From positions 248,001-312,000 of the forward strand of contig JAMZAV010000322.1 in the NCBI GenBank assembly GCA_024449915.1: 64,000 nt of DNA, read 5' to 3'. The translations under genes were made by a program, and so were the position numbers. Positions 11,211 through 23,161 of this stretch are shown here, piece by piece. Below the pieces are notes generated by a model. It made no database searches and was not told where the DNA came from. It saw only the letters and a list, made by a program, of their open reading frames with translations. This DNA is from Sweltsa coloradensis. Taxonomy: Eukaryota > Arthropoda > Insecta > Plecoptera > Chloroperlidae. Each line of letters opens with the position of its first letter. Position 1 is the first letter of the stretch.

Positions 11211-11218
11211 ATTTACAA

Positions 11219-11285
11219 AACCCAACCTTGGCCGGGGATCGAACCCATGCCTCCCAAAAGACCACCAAGACCGCGGTAGTGTATT
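11219..11285 (-). mobile_element. tRNA-like SINE head, fragment
   Basis: On the minus strand a B-box-like GGTTCGATCCCC follows an arm-like region. A second B-box-like GGTTCAATTCC lies on the plus strand near 11400. Both look like heads of tRNA-derived SINEs; neither folds into a complete tRNA by eye. Confidence 0.4.
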
Positions 11286-11419
11286 TGTTGCTGAATGATT
11301 GGTGCATTTTGATATTATAATATAATGTATATCAAATTCTTAAGTTATTAAATCACCACTCCCAGTTATATAGTCCGCGCCCGGCCAGAGGGAGACCATG
11401 GGTTCAATTCCTGTTTTTG

Positions 11420-12460
11420 TTTATAGTATTTATATTGGGATTTTCGTAATCACAATAAAACAATCAAATCCCCTCAAGAGTGGGTGAATAAGGTTTATAA
11501 TTTTTAAGTATTGCATTTTAATACATATGGGCTACCATGATTCCGAGAAAATTAAGCACAAGACCATGTTGACTTGTTATTCCCAATGTTCTTTTATATA
11601 GGTGTTTTGTCCAGTAATTTTTTATTTTGCATTCTAATAATTTAGGAACGCATAATGTTTATTGTTTACTGCTTTATTGTCTTCACTCTTCACAAAGCTT
11701 GAGTGGATTTATTGTTGTTGCTTGAATTGAAACGATGTGTGCTACTCTAGTATTGCATTACATTCCATATTAGGCCTATAATAGATTGTAGAACATAACT
11801 AAATATTTTGCTTTGATATTAATAAATTTAGTCATTATATTGATATTATTCCAAAGTATGTTGGAATCTGTAACGTTGTACTCTGGAATAATACTACGGC
11901 CACAAAAATAAGCGGTTTATATCATTGTCTACGTTCACAGGCGCCCGACAGACTATATCCGTAGGTATTTTAATTATAAATGCTCATTCATATAAATCTA
12001 TATAAATACTAGAAATACTTATAATTAAATAAATACTAGATTTTGAATTCATAATGAGCCACATGATACCTATTCTATTCCCCAAAAACCTTATATATTT
12101 TTTACACTGTGCTTGTGTAGGATCATATGGGTGTTTACAAAGGTATCCTCACTCGGCGGCCATGACGGTGCTACGCCCCCGCGACACTAGCGCATTCTCT
12201 AGGTGATTTGAGTCCTCTTTGAGGGGGCGCGGTTTTGCAGCAAGGCAGGCAATAGGGAAGTCTCATGAATACTAAAAATATTAAAATATGATTGTGATTT
12301 AAAAATAAATACACACCTGTATTCATCTTTTTTACGTTTAGTTTAGTTTTTACTTGTAGAAAATAAGAACAAGATTCAAACTTTAAAGCGCGCGCAAAAA
12401 CGAGTGGCCGCCATTTTTCCTAGCGGCTACGTCACTATAGTGGTCTCTGCAATGGAAGCC
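11420..12460. other. No gene recognised
   Basis: AT-rich with a GC-rich patch (12150-12260) and a short GC patch before the THAP relic (12390-12440, with CTACGTCACTATAG). The latter resembles the region before the second THAP relic at 44.4 kb. Confidence 0.4.
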
Positions 12461-12715
12461 ATGGAAGTCTATGTGGCTCCCAAGCAAATTAAATATAATA
12501 AGTGGTGTTTTGTACCCATGTGTACTAGCACACCGGACAAGGTTTTTATTAACGTACCATTAAAATGAAAGAAGAAAAACATGAATTAAGGCTGTGAGAA
12601 GAGACGAAACAGCAAAGAAACTATCTCTAACCTCAACACTGTTTTGCTGCCGCAGTGCCGAGATCATTTTAATGTTAGTTGTGTCCCTACCTTAAAACCA
12701 AAATGATTCACACCC
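12452..12715 (+). pseudogene. THAP-domain relic 1
   Basis: A frame with starts at MEAMEV or MEV runs to KWCFVPMCTSTPDKVFINVP, which fits the start of a THAP zinc finger (C-x4-C, then hydrophobic-VP). A stop follows. In shifted frames come KAVRRDETAKKLSL and CRDHFN, matching the conserved basic helix and the C-x2-H-F end of the domain. THAP domains bind DNA and occur in P-element, Kolobok and other transposases and in host proteins. The copy is broken by at least two frameshifts and lacks any catalytic domain. A similar exon lies at 44545-44660. Confidence 0.55.
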
Positions 12716-12749
12716 CAGTTTCAAGTTTCAGTTTCAGTTTCAAGAGTTG

Positions 12750-13725
12750 CCACACATAAAATCTTAGGCCTTGTCGTAAGTGAAACGTTCGACTGGTCTC
12801 CCCACATTAATACAGTTGCTCCTCGTATGCTGAGTGGATGTTACATGCTTCGAAGACTGAAACTAACTGTAAATTCTTCTACGCTTCTTTTGGTTTACCA
12901 TGCCTACATTCATTACATTCTTTCTTACGGTCTAATTTTCAGGGGGTCATCACCATAAGCTGATAGGGTATTCATTATACAGAAGCGAGCTGTGCGCATC
13001 ATCGCTGGCATATCCCGGCGACAGTCTTGCAGACATCACTTTATTGCACTCGGTATACTTACTCTAACCTCGACCCTTATACACATGGCCGCAACCTTTG
13101 CTCACACAAACCCTGACACATTCCCTCTGAATAACATGACCCATGCACATTTTACCCGATCAAGCACTGACATTTCTTCCCATTCTTTCAATCACAGTTT
13201 CTTCAAACAAAACCCGGTCTACCTGTGTGGTAAGATCTACAATAAACTCCCGAGATCAATAAAGGATGTGTCCCCACATCTCTTTAAAGGAACCCTAAAG
13301 AAATTTCTCATAAACAAAGCATATTACTGTTTAAACGAATTCTTTTCTGACACTATGTAAACTGAGTATATTTTAATTTTGCTGTAGCCCTACCCTTCTT
13401 TGAATATTTTTGAATCTTGTTACTATAATCTAATTATTATTTATTATTTGTAATGTAATTTAGTTATTGAAGGCCTATGCCGTGACAATCTGCGACGTAT
13501 TTCGCAATTTAAATGGATGGCCAGGTGTACTTATTTACTACTACTATAATAATAACCATACCTTTAATATTGTTTTACATATAGGCCTAGTTGTTAATTG
13601 TTTTTTTGTATGTATTTTGTATCTTCGATATTTTTAAGACTATTTCACACTCTCTCTACGGAGAAGTAATATCTGTTAAAAACACGATCAATGTGAAATA
13701 AATGAATAAAGAATAAAGAATAAAG
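12750..13725 (+). mobile_element. LINE 3' fragment (RT thumb to tail)
   Basis: In one frame: KILGLVVSETFDWSPHI, LLLVYHAYIHYILSYGLIF, then an in-frame TAA near 12957, then VFIIQKRAVRIIAGISRRQS and a C-terminus ending at 13360. KILG, the YGLIFRG block and QKRAVRII are typical of CR1/L2-like elements just after the reverse transcriptase palm, as in the element at 15.5-19.8 kb. It ends in GAATAAA-type repeats (13697-13725). It is 5' truncated and inactive. Confidence 0.8.
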
Positions 13726-14515
13726 TTTCTTTAATATAATTAAATAAATAAATGTATTTATATTAAATATAATAAAAAAGTGATAGGGCCTACCATGAAA
13801 TCAAAACCATAACCGGGGCTAGGCCTACGCCCCCTGTCACAATCTAAGAGTTCTGTGCTGAGACAAACAGTTATCAGTGGCGTGGCGAACATACCAAATC
13901 GGAGCCCAGGCACCGATACCAAAAGGGGTGGGTGGGTGGTCCCGCAGGGACCCACCCACTCATTACTTTTTATTGAAACATAATATTTTATATACTTTAT
14001 ATGACTACCTATTTTAATTGTTAAAATCACATCCTACTGAATTGTATGGCTACAGCTCTTACTTACCTTATAGTTTTACTAAACCGTTGAAAAGTTTGTC
14101 ATGAATCATGATTAAGTAAAAGTGCAGACAACATGCATGATGGATATTCATCCAGTAGTTCTCAACTAAACTAATAACAGGTAGCAATTCAACAATTCTG
14201 CTAAATGAATAGACAAGCTCGCTTATATTTGATTGAATAGATTGATTTGGGTAATTTAAGTAAATAAACAGCTGGTGGCATGGAGGAAGTCAGGAACATT
14301 TTCGAGTTATCTGTTTTAATTTTTAGTTACCGTCTTATAAAGCAGGATTATCGACGTCGTGAATGCAATAAGAAGAACATTCTTGGACCTATTTTCAATT
14401 GAGGTATTTCCAGTACAATTTCTACATAAAATAGCATTGATTTCAATGAGATCGAGACAGCAAGTTTGTCCGTAAAAGAATAAAATCGTATCTTTTCTCT
14501 TCAAATATTTGTTAA
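13726..14515. other. No gene; isolated hAT-like end
   Basis: At 13876 the sequence CAGTGGCGTGGCGAAC resembles hAT termini seen elsewhere in this window, but I find no partner end. The rest is AT-rich and unannotated. Confidence 0.35.
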
Positions 14516-14519
14516 CAAA

Positions 14520-15381
14520 GTGTTTCTTTAAAACACACAGATTTGTACCAAATTACTTTGAACATACATTTTTCCAGGGAAACGCCCACGGAGCCCCTAA
14601 TTTTCATTATTATGCGTTTAAGTAGTTTTCCTAAATCCCAAATAATGGCTCTGCCAATAAACGGAGAAAACAAAAAAAATAACAAAATAGTTTTCCAAAA
14701 CGCACAGATTATCTAACGGTCTAGGACATACAATTTGTTTTTCAAATGGGAAGGCCCCCGGATTCCTCTTGTAGGTATTAAATTCTTCATTGATTACTTT
14801 CACAATGTGTATTTTTTCCCAAATTCTGGCTATGCAGCTACGAGGAGGCAAAAAGGAATAACACACTGTTGGCTTTATGAGTTAACAATTAAAACAAAAG
14901 CGCAATGTGTTCAGCGATTCGGCTGATTTTTATAGTACACACTAGAACACACACACACAAAAGTCACAGAATAAGTGCCGTTTATCTTGAATAGTAATCC
15001 TCATTCGCTTCGCTCACTCGCTCGTTTAATAAATCATATTAATTGCCAGTAAAACGCACCAAATCCATTCTAGGAACACCAAAATTAAAAAAATTCCCTG
15101 CGGGGCTAATCTGGGGAAGACAAAAAAAGAACTATAAACCGTTGGCTTTATGAGTTCAACAAAAAAATTATATTTTCAGCCATTTCATTAAAATTCCATT
15201 ACATAAAAATGAGGCTATCAAATCATGTTAATTGCTGGTAAAACGCACCAAACCCATTCTAGGATCACCAAAATTTAAAAAAATCCCTGCGGGGCTAATC
15301 TGGGGAAGACAAAAAAGAATTAAAACCCGTTGGCTTTATGAGTTCAACAAAAAAATTATATTTTCAGCCAGTCATAAATGA
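14520..15381. repeat. Degenerate tandem array, about 190-bp units
   Basis: Two clear units (about 15031-15220 and 15221-15381) share TTAATTGC(C/T)(G/A)GTAAAACGC, CTGCGGGGCTAATCTGGGGA and TTGGCTTTATGAGTTCAACA. More diverged units occur near 14840-14935, 14690-14760 and 14520-14590, each with an A-rich CGCACAGAT/CGCACCAAA block and a GGG..CCC block. No coding potential. Confidence 0.65.
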
Positions 15382-15459
15382 GCATTGACTACTCCAGACC
15401 AACTACTATAATAAAACATACATATTTACAAATGCTTTTACACAGCAAGGATGTTGAAT

Positions 15460-15540
15460 TAATAAAACAATGATAAAACAATGATAAAACAGTGATAAAA
15501 CAATGATAAAACAGTGATAAAACAATGATAAAACAGTAAT
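15460..15540 (-). repeat. 11-bp tandem tail of the CR1/L2-like LINE
   Basis: Six or more copies of an 11-mer, plus-strand AATGATAAAAC alternating with AGTGATAAAAC, giving a 22-bp higher period. It sits directly after the 3' end of the minus-strand LINE. CR1/L2-group elements typically end in short tandem repeats rather than poly(A). Confidence 0.8.
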
Positions 15541-16285
15541 ATATTTGTTATCTACCAGGTAAACATGTCATCTCTTTCATTGGTGATGTATTCATTTACT
15601 GTGTAAAAACAGTTTTCTATCAGGTATGTTTTTATTGCTCGTATCTGTTTGTCGGTATTTGTCAAGTTTTTTATGTCAGGAGGTAGTCTATTAAATAAGG
15701 TTATGCCCATATTTATTATTGATGTCTGTCCCTTTTTTGTGTTGTATTGGCTGGGATGAAGATGCTCTTTCTGTCGTGTGTTGTGCGCGTGAACTTGTGT
15801 GTTTGATGTGAAATTCTGCTTTCTTTTAATTGTTTGTTTTAAAATTTCTAAAATGTATAGGCTTGGCATAGTCATGATTTTAAGATTTTTAAAAGCTCCT
15901 CTACATGATTCCATATTTTTTAGGCCTGCAATGGTCCTGATTGCTCTCTTTTGTAATATAAAAGCATCTTGCGAATTCGTCGAATTTCCCCACAGGGGGA
16001 TAGCATATTTAAGTCGTGCTTCAAAGTATGCATGGTACGCAATCTTTGCTGTATTTCTGCCAATAGAGTTATTGATGACCTTCAGGGCATAGCAGGCAGA
16101 TGCCAATTGAGCACATAGGGACTTCACATGGTCTTTCCAGCTGAGGGAATTATCAAATATTGCTCCTAGCACTTTTGTGTTGTCAACCTCATTTATATCA
16201 GTTTGGTTTAATGTAATGACTAGTTTATCCTTAAGGGCCTTTTTTTTAAGTTGAAAGTGTATAAAGTTGGTCTTTTTCCCGTTCA

Positions 16286-17263
16286 AGCCTAGTTTATTTG
16301 CTGATAGCCAATCGTTAATTTTGAATGCTGCTGCGTTTGCCTTTTCTTCAACTACTAACAGGGATATATCAATAATTAGGGTTGTTATGTCATCTGCATA
16401 AAGTATTACCTCGTCGAATTTATATTTGCTTCAAGGTCATTTATGTAAAGAAGGAATGCAATAGGGCCTAAAATAGAACCTTGAGGCACCCCTGCTAGAC
16501 TTTCTAGCCATGGGGAGCAGTGATTTTCCATGTGTCCCTTCTCATTTTCACTCTTAATTTTCACTTGTTGTTTTCTCTTTTTTAAGTAGGAACTAAACCA
16601 GTTTAGCGTTATGTCACTAAACCCTATTAGTCTTAGTTTATTTAAAAGAATGTCAAAATCCACACAATCGAATGCCTTCGAAAGATCACAGAAAATGCCC
16701 AATGTGTGTTTACCCTCGTCTAGCGAATTTAGTATATATCTATCAAAATCAAAAAATGCTGTATTTGTGGATTTTCCGGCCATAAAGCCATGCTGAGCAT
16801 CAGTTATAATTTTATTTTTTGTAAGAAAATCCATTAGTTGATCTTTTACGATATTTTCCAACACTTTTGAGAAGGTGGGTAGTATTGAGATAGGTCTATA
16901 GTTGGCTATATCGGTCTTCTCACCATTTTTATGTATAGGTGTGATTATTGAATATTTTAGTCTCTCAGGGAAAACTCCACTTTTAATTGATGTATTTAAA
17001 TACAAAGCTAAGGGGGTTTTTATAAATGATATACATTTTTTTACCACTGTGATTGGGATTTCATCCCATCCACAGGAGCTGGTATTTTTTAGTTTTCTCA
17101 CTGAGGTCACGATATTCTCTTCCGTGATTTCAGTAAAATTAAATTTATTACTGAATATTTTATTCTGTTTGTGAAAGAGATCTATAGGGTCTGAATTAGT
17201 ACTAGCTGTAACTATGTTTTTATGTATATTTACAAAATAATTATTAAACATTGACGCCACCAC
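16286..17263 (-). pseudogene. LINE reverse transcriptase, frameshifted at the catalytic loop
   Basis: The frame from 17263 holds NYRPISILPTFSKVLE, FCDLSKAFDCVD (first catalytic Asp) and GVPQGSILGPIAFLLYINDL. It stops at 16406 after an off-frame stretch. The next frame resumes with ILYADDITTL near 16405-16380, containing the YADD catalytic pair. A single-base change near 16425 thus separates the two halves of the active site. The C-terminal part (16286-15552) has KVLGAIFDNSLSWKDHV and QKRAIRTIAGL. Confidence 0.85.
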
Positions 17264-17615
17264 ATGTGGTTTTTCTACTTTTTCATTTGCGATCCCGGAA
17301 CTACTTTCATAGTGGATATGATTGTCCAGTATGGACGCTACCGACAGTGATATATTGTGGTTTCGCTGGGCCTTATTACTATGTTCCAGACGGCCTTGCT
17401 TTTATTTTCGGATCTATGTATCCAGTTAGCATTCGTGATTTGCTTCGCTTTTGATAATTCATTTTTATATAGTTTATTTTGGACTTTATAGTCTTCTAGT
17501 TTTTTAGGGTTTCCTGATATTTTAGCTTGCCTGTGAAGAGTTCGCAATTTTATCCCCTGTTCTCTTATCTCTGGTGTTACCCATCTCTTATGTTTGCTTG
17601 TTATCTTTGTGGTTT

Positions 17616-18605
17616 TTAGCGGAAAAGCCTCTTCGAACATACGCTTAAAGTTTTCAGAAAACAATTGTATTGTTCCTCGACGTTGGTCAAGGAGTATAAT
17701 TCCTTCCATGTTTCTTGTTGTAGCATTCCATTAAAATATTGGCTGGCATTTTTAGTGAAGTGTCTTTTTTTTACTGTTTTTTGTACATGCTTCATCTTTG
17801 TGAACGCTTGTTTCCCTAACGTCATGATCTGGCATTTATGGTCTGAGATTGACAATTCTATATTGTTTGTGTTATAAAGGCCAAAGTTTATATTTGTAAG
17901 GATATTATCAATCAGTGTTTCAGTCAATTCTGTGACTCTTGTGGGAGTGTCGATTGTCGTGCGGAAATTAAAAGACTGTAGCAGTGTATGGAAGTTAACC
18001 ACATTTCTATTGTCCTGTTGTAGGTTAATGTTAAAATCTCCGCATATTATAGCCTTTTTATTTTCTCCCGCGATAATGTCTAATAGAATGCTAAATTTTT
18101 CAAAGAAAATCTTTATGTCTGAATTTGGTGTTCGATATATCGATATTATTAAAAGACCTAATCTTGTAATTTTATTTCCGTTTTTTTGCTGTGATAGTTC
18201 AATGCCGCAGCACTCAAAATGTTTAGGTACGCTTAACTTTTTTAGATCTTGTCTATCCTTAATTATTGGTGCTAAGTTATCATTTACAAAAATACAGGTG
18301 CCTCCATGTGGTTCTTCTCTACAGAAGTGTGTGGCGATGTTAAAATTTGGAAGTGTAATGTGTATAATGTTATCATTCTCAAGCCAATGTTCTGAAATGC
18401 ATATTACATCTGTATTTTTTAGTTCGCTCTGAAGGAGAACTGTAATTTTGTCTAATTTTCCATACAGACTTTGGCAGTTTTGGTGGACTAATTTTAGGCC
18501 CCCTGTGTACATGTCATGCTTTGTCATGGTCGTATTTTGGTTGGCAGGTTTGACTTGAGTTATATTACGGGTGTTGGTGTTTGTGTTACTTGAAAAAGGG
18601 GACAT
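17616..18605 (-). pseudogene. LINE endonuclease (exonuclease-endonuclease-phosphatase fold)
   Basis: A 329-codon frame carries LVHQNCQSLYGKLDKI (Asn of the QN block), VICISEHWL (catalytic Glu), GGTCIFVND, IICGDFNIN (GDFN, metal and catalytic Asp/Asn), TLIDNILTN and ISDHKCQIM (SDH, final Asp-His). These are the standard motifs of the endonuclease that nicks target DNA to start target-primed reverse transcription. The 3' end shifts frame into 17709-17338, the basic linker before the RT. Confidence 0.85.
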
Positions 18606-19276
18606 GGTAATGGTAATAAGTCAAAAGTATGTCCCCTTAGGAAGTCTAAATCCATGATATACCGGGATCCTGCCTGACCGGCTGGTTTCAGCGGTTTAGC
18701 TTTTTGGTAGCTTTCCTTAAGGGGAAACCACCCTGGGGTGATACTACTCACTATCAAATTTGCTAACACTCCTTTGCCTACTGCATTTAAGTGAATGCCC
18801 TGCTGTGTGTAATGTACTGGGTACAGGCTATCATTTAAATCTAAAAAGGTTACGCTTGGATGTGACAGTACTGCACTACTGATTCTTTCGTTTACTCTAG
18901 CTATTGCTATATTCATATTGGGCATGTCTATTCTCCTAGGAACCGCTACTATTATTACTTTATGAGTTTTTAGTTTGTCAAGAGTTTTTATTAAAGGTGA
19001 AATTATTTCACGACTGATTGTCTCTTCGCTTGGAAGTTGTGTGCTAGATGCCCGATTCTCTGCAATTAAGTTACTAATGTCATTTGTTCCACCCATAATA
19101 ACCACTACATTGTTTTCATTTGCCACAGATTTATGAAATGGGCATGAGTCACTAATATTTACTACATCAATTAATTTAGCATTTGGCTTAAAATCACATG
19201 TTACCACTGTTGAAGATCCCATTTCTATTTTTTGTTCCACTTTCTCTCTCATCCCTCTACCATGGCTGTCTGCCAT
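18560..19276 (-). pseudogene. LINE-encoded SGNH/GDSL-type esterase domain
   Basis: A 238-codon frame begins MADSHGRGMRE, with the SGNH block I Ser in ADSHGRG, then VVVIMGGTNDIS (block with Gly/Asn), VIIVAVPRR, and near the end GIHLNAVGKGVLAN carrying the catalytic His. Such esterases are found in ORF1 of CR1-group LINEs, where they are thought to act on lipids or membranes; their exact role is unsettled. All visible catalytic blocks are kept. The last 46 bases overlap the endonuclease frame in another register. The coding sequence continues as the endonuclease, so they may have been one frame or overlapping ones. Confidence 0.8.
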
Positions 19277-19775
19277 AATTAAAATTTCTTTTTTTTAAAT
19301 TTCGTTGGTGACACCTACAGGCCTACTAGTGGTCCTTGCTCTGTAGTTCTGCTTGCACTCGGAATTTAGTCTGATTAGAGGATCAAACAGATTACAAACT
19401 TCGCTCACTTTAACACGGGACGAATCATCTTCAGTTTCAGTTTCAGCGGCTTCAGCGGTTTTGGGCCTAGAACCGGTCGTATGTGAATTTGTCCTGGTGC
19501 CCTCATTATTTGGCAATGGCAGATCTATTTGACACACTGACTCTAAATCGATTAGATCTTGGTTGTGTCCATCCAGTAGGCCTAGGCCTATGCTTTCGCT
19601 AATCTGCGTCGTAAAATTTTTCATAGGCCGAGGCCCGGTCATGTTGCCCGTCTTAGTTCTATCATTAGCGTTTTAAGTGCCTTAATTTCAGCCCTTAATT
19701 CCCCCCATTTGATCGTTTTGAATTTACTCCCTTGTTGTATGTTTGTTTCAATGTCTGCCCAATGAGTTCAGTTTG

Positions 19776-20760
19776 GGGCCCTGGTCAGGCATGGAGAAGG
19801 ATCAAAAAAGCCTAGGGTTAGGCCTGGCCCTATCCCTTTTTTTTAGTGTACCCCGGCCCTATCCCTTGATTTAGTAAATACTCATTTAATTTGCCATAAA
19901 TAAATATGGCCTAAGCCTAAGGGGGCTATATTTGAGGCCTGGGCCTAGCCTGCCAAAGTGGGCCTAGGCCAGGGCTGGGCCCCTCTCCTCTACCCTGCCA
20001 AAGGGGAATGCCCACCTGGGGCCAAATTAAATATGTTAAACTCTAAACTTTTGCTGGGGGCCCAAGTTTCCCCATACCATTTAATACAGAACATAAAAAA
20101 TAATTGCAATTCCCGCTAGGTTTTTTGCTACATACCCCTAAATTGGGATGAGGTTAGCTAAAAATTTTAACCCAACCCTTCCGGGAAAAGGGAAACAAAT
20201 GCTAACATTTGGGATTTCCAAATTTTGGTTAATCCCCGTTTTTAAAGGGAAAATTCTTTAAAAAACCAAACCTCCCGCAGAGTAGTCCCAGGGAAAACAA
20301 GTTTTGTGACCCCCAAGTCCCAATTTTCGTCTAACCTTCCTTTAGGGTTTTCGTGCCCCCAGGATAAAAGGGGGCCCGGTCCAAATTTCCCCGACGGGGA
20401 TCTTAACTTTTTCCCCGCACTTGGCATCTTGGTTAATTAACAAAAACTGATTTTTCACGATTTGATACTAGTGATTAATTTAAACTAAAAAATGGAGTTG
20501 ACGGGGTTGTCTTTTTTTAAAAAAAAGCAATTTCCTATATATTTTTTTAAAACTTTGTTTTTTTTAAAAACGAAGGGATTATTTTTTTTCATACCTTTGC
20601 ATAAAACAAAATTGGAAGGGTTAAATTCCCAAAAACGGGGAGGTTTTAAACGAGGTTTGAATACCATGATTTAAAAAGGTGAATGCCACGGGAAATTTTC
20701 GAACGCTTTTTCGGGCCCGGTTGTTGGTGGCGAAATTTTTTTTAAAAAAAAAAAAAAGCG
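19776..20760. other. Homopolymer-rich sequence, probably poor base calling
   Basis: From about 19.95 kb nearly every homopolymer is stretched (gggccc, aaaa, cccc, tttt in quick succession), in a style seen in the tail of a bad read rather than in real repeats. No frame or repeat structure holds. Treat any annotation here with caution. Confidence 0.5.
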
Positions 20761-21294
20761 TAAAATTGCGATTTTCTGAAAAATTTTTTCGATCCGCTAA
20801 AATTTCACCGAATGTAAAAACATAAATAAGGTTCTGTCAAAAATCATAAAAATCAATAAGCTTTTAGGTTTTATAAGTCAAGAAAATTTTTTAAAAATTT
20901 AAAAAAAAACGTAAAACTGCGATTTTCATAAGAAATAATTTTTTTTTTGCGCTCAAAACCATGGCGTTCTAATTCAGAGTTTTGAAGGCCTCCACAAAAT
21001 TTCATCGCAATGGTTTAGCCGGGAAACGTGTAAAAAAACACACAAATACAGAAAAAAAAAAAAGGAAAAAAACATTCCGGATTTTTTTTCCCCCATGTAG
21101 TAAGGAATCTTCGTCCGCTCGATCGCCATCCAACTTAAAGTTATAAAAATGGGTTTGTTTTACATATGTCGTTTTCGTCAAAACGAGCATTTCTCGGCGA
21201 CATAGTAATTTTTTACACGCCACCTTGAAAAAAAATCCGTCATGTTTTTATGATTATGGTAGCACACTGGAAGTTCGCAAAAAGCTTTTTTTGG

Positions 21295-22246
21295 GGCGTT
21301 GATGGGTGAGCGTATTTTTTTTAACGAAAAAATTTTAAATTTCGATTTTCTCGGAAAAATTTTTTTTGTTTCCTCAAATTTCACAAAAATAATTAATTCA
21401 TAAAATTAATGTTTTGTGAAAAACATTACAAACGGATAGAGCATGAGGTGTTATAACCTGATTTTTTTTTTTAAACCGAAAAAAACGAAAATTGGATTTT
21501 CATGAGGAATAATTTTTTGATTACACTCAAATTTTACACGAAATTTAATTCAAAAAAATTTAAATTTTTTGTAAAAAAATATTACAAACAAAAAAAGCAT
21601 GTAGGTATTAAAAGTCGAAGACAATTTTTAAAAATCGAAAACAATCGTAAAATTGCGATTTTAATGAGAAATAAGTTTTATATTGCGCTCAAAAACGTGG
21701 CAGTTCTAAGTTCAGAAATTTCAAAGACCTCCAGAAAATTTCCTCGAAAATGAGGTATCGGTTTAGCCGGAATCGTGTTAACAAACACACAAAAATACAA
21801 ACAGAAAAAATAAGAAAAACGAAAAAGAAAAAAAAAGCGATTTATATGAGAAATAATCTTTTGATTGCGCTCAAAAACGTGACAGTTTTAAGTCCAGAGA
21901 TTTTGAAAGCCTCCAGTTAATTTCATCGAAATTGGAGTATCGGTTTAGCTGGAATCGTGTTAACAAACACAAAATACAAAAATACAAACAGAACAAAACA
22001 AGAAAATTTTAAAAAATCGTCAAATTGCAAAAATTTCATGAGAAATAATTTTTCGATCGATATTTCGAACCGTGCAGTTCTAAGTTCAGAGATTTAAAAG
22101 GTCTCCAGAAAATGTCATCGCAATTGGAGTATCGGTTTAGTTGGAATCGTGTTAACAAACACACAAAAATACAAAAAAAAAACATTCCGGATATTTCTCC
22201 AGTGTAGTGAAATGGAATCATCGCTTTGCTCGCTACGCTTACCCAA
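21295..22246 (+). mobile_element. Dispersed repeat family A, copy (with GGGTGAGCG ends)
   Basis: Begins GTTGATGGGTGAGCG and ends CGCTACGCTTACCCAA, so the termini are short inverted repeats. The interior repeats a block three times (near 21670-21800, 21855-21990 and 22045-22170) with TCGTGTTAACAAACACAC and a phrase on the order of ATTGGAGTATCGGTTTAG. Related to the family A copies at 40.4, 41.7 and 56.5 kb, but more diverged. Confidence 0.5.
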
Positions 22247-22249
22247 TTA

Positions 22250-23160
22250 TTATCACATGTGTTGCTTTGGGCACAAGGCATGTTGATAATAAATTATCAG
22301 AAACAGGCTTTTAGAAATAAATTTTTTAAAATCGTAAGAAAAATTGCTCATGGATATACACATCACACTATAACATAAGGTATTTAAAATTATTTCATTT
22401 TATTAATTGCATTACAACAAACTACTAGCTTCATTATTATTGTGTTGTCAACTTTATTATCTCGAAATACGCGCGATTCTTTTCTGCCCTCTACATCGTC
22501 ATTTTGTGGTCAAGTTTTAGGGCGCGCTAAGTAGATGTTCACTTTGATTTTTAAAATTCCCTCTATTTCTCGTGCATATCACCAATATGGCTGCTATACA
22601 TTGTGGAACGGGTTGCGACGACCTAGCCTAGTGGCCACACGAGCGAGTTAGACGAGCCTCCGCCAGGTGGCGGAGATCTAGAGGACCTTGAGGGGACCTT
22701 GCGTAAGCACGTCACCCAGATGGATGTCGGACTGCGAATTCCCAGTTCCCACTTCCGGATAACATAACCTCAATTTGAAGTGTGAACAAAAATGTGGCTT
22801 ATCCACGACTTTCAAGAATTTAATTTGCAAGGTATAACTGCGGTAATGTACCGATTAGTTCAGTTCTTAATTTATATTGTACTGAAATAAATGCTTCTAT
22901 TTACAAACAAAAAAAAATGTTTTAGGTTTCTGGTGCCTAGGCCACTAGCCTTTGGGGAAAGAAGGGCCTAGCTGGAGGCTGGACTGTTCCGAGGACTGTT
23001 CCTGACCACTGTGCCAAACCACAAGCTTGCGTGACTGTGACGTCCCCTGGCCGTAGGGCCACGGCCCTACTTTTCCTAAAGTAGGCCTAGCCTAAGCTTA
23101 AGAAGGTAGGCCTCTAGGTCATCGTCCCATTATCTAGGTGGCTAGGCCTAGCCTAACCGG
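22250..23160. other. No gene; half foldback at 22621-22690
   Basis: The segment 22621-22690 (GTGGCCACACGAGCGAGTTA, GGCGGAG) is the reverse complement of the left arm and loop of the foldback at 9887-9988; its other arm is absent. The rest is unannotated, with many TAGGCCTA motifs. Confidence 0.55.
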
Positions 23161-23161
23161 A

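Larger units (their letters stand above)
15460..19775 (-). mobile_element. Near-complete CR1/L2-like LINE with esterase, endonuclease and RT
   Basis: Reading 5' to 3' on the minus strand: a coiled-coil-like segment (ELRAEIKALKTLMIELRRA near 19705-19660), an acidic linker (19642-19295), an SGNH esterase (19276-18560), an apurinic-type endonuclease (18605-17616), an RT (17263 down to about 16290) and a C-terminal region ending at 15552. All parts expected of this clade are present in order. The pieces lie in different frames, so the element is dead. The 5' end is not sharply defined; it fades into poor sequence above 19.8 kb. Confidence 0.88.

Noticed and set aside
15799..18432. Several plus-strand frames of 60-166 codons
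   Set aside because: They are antisense shadows of the minus-strand LINE coding regions.
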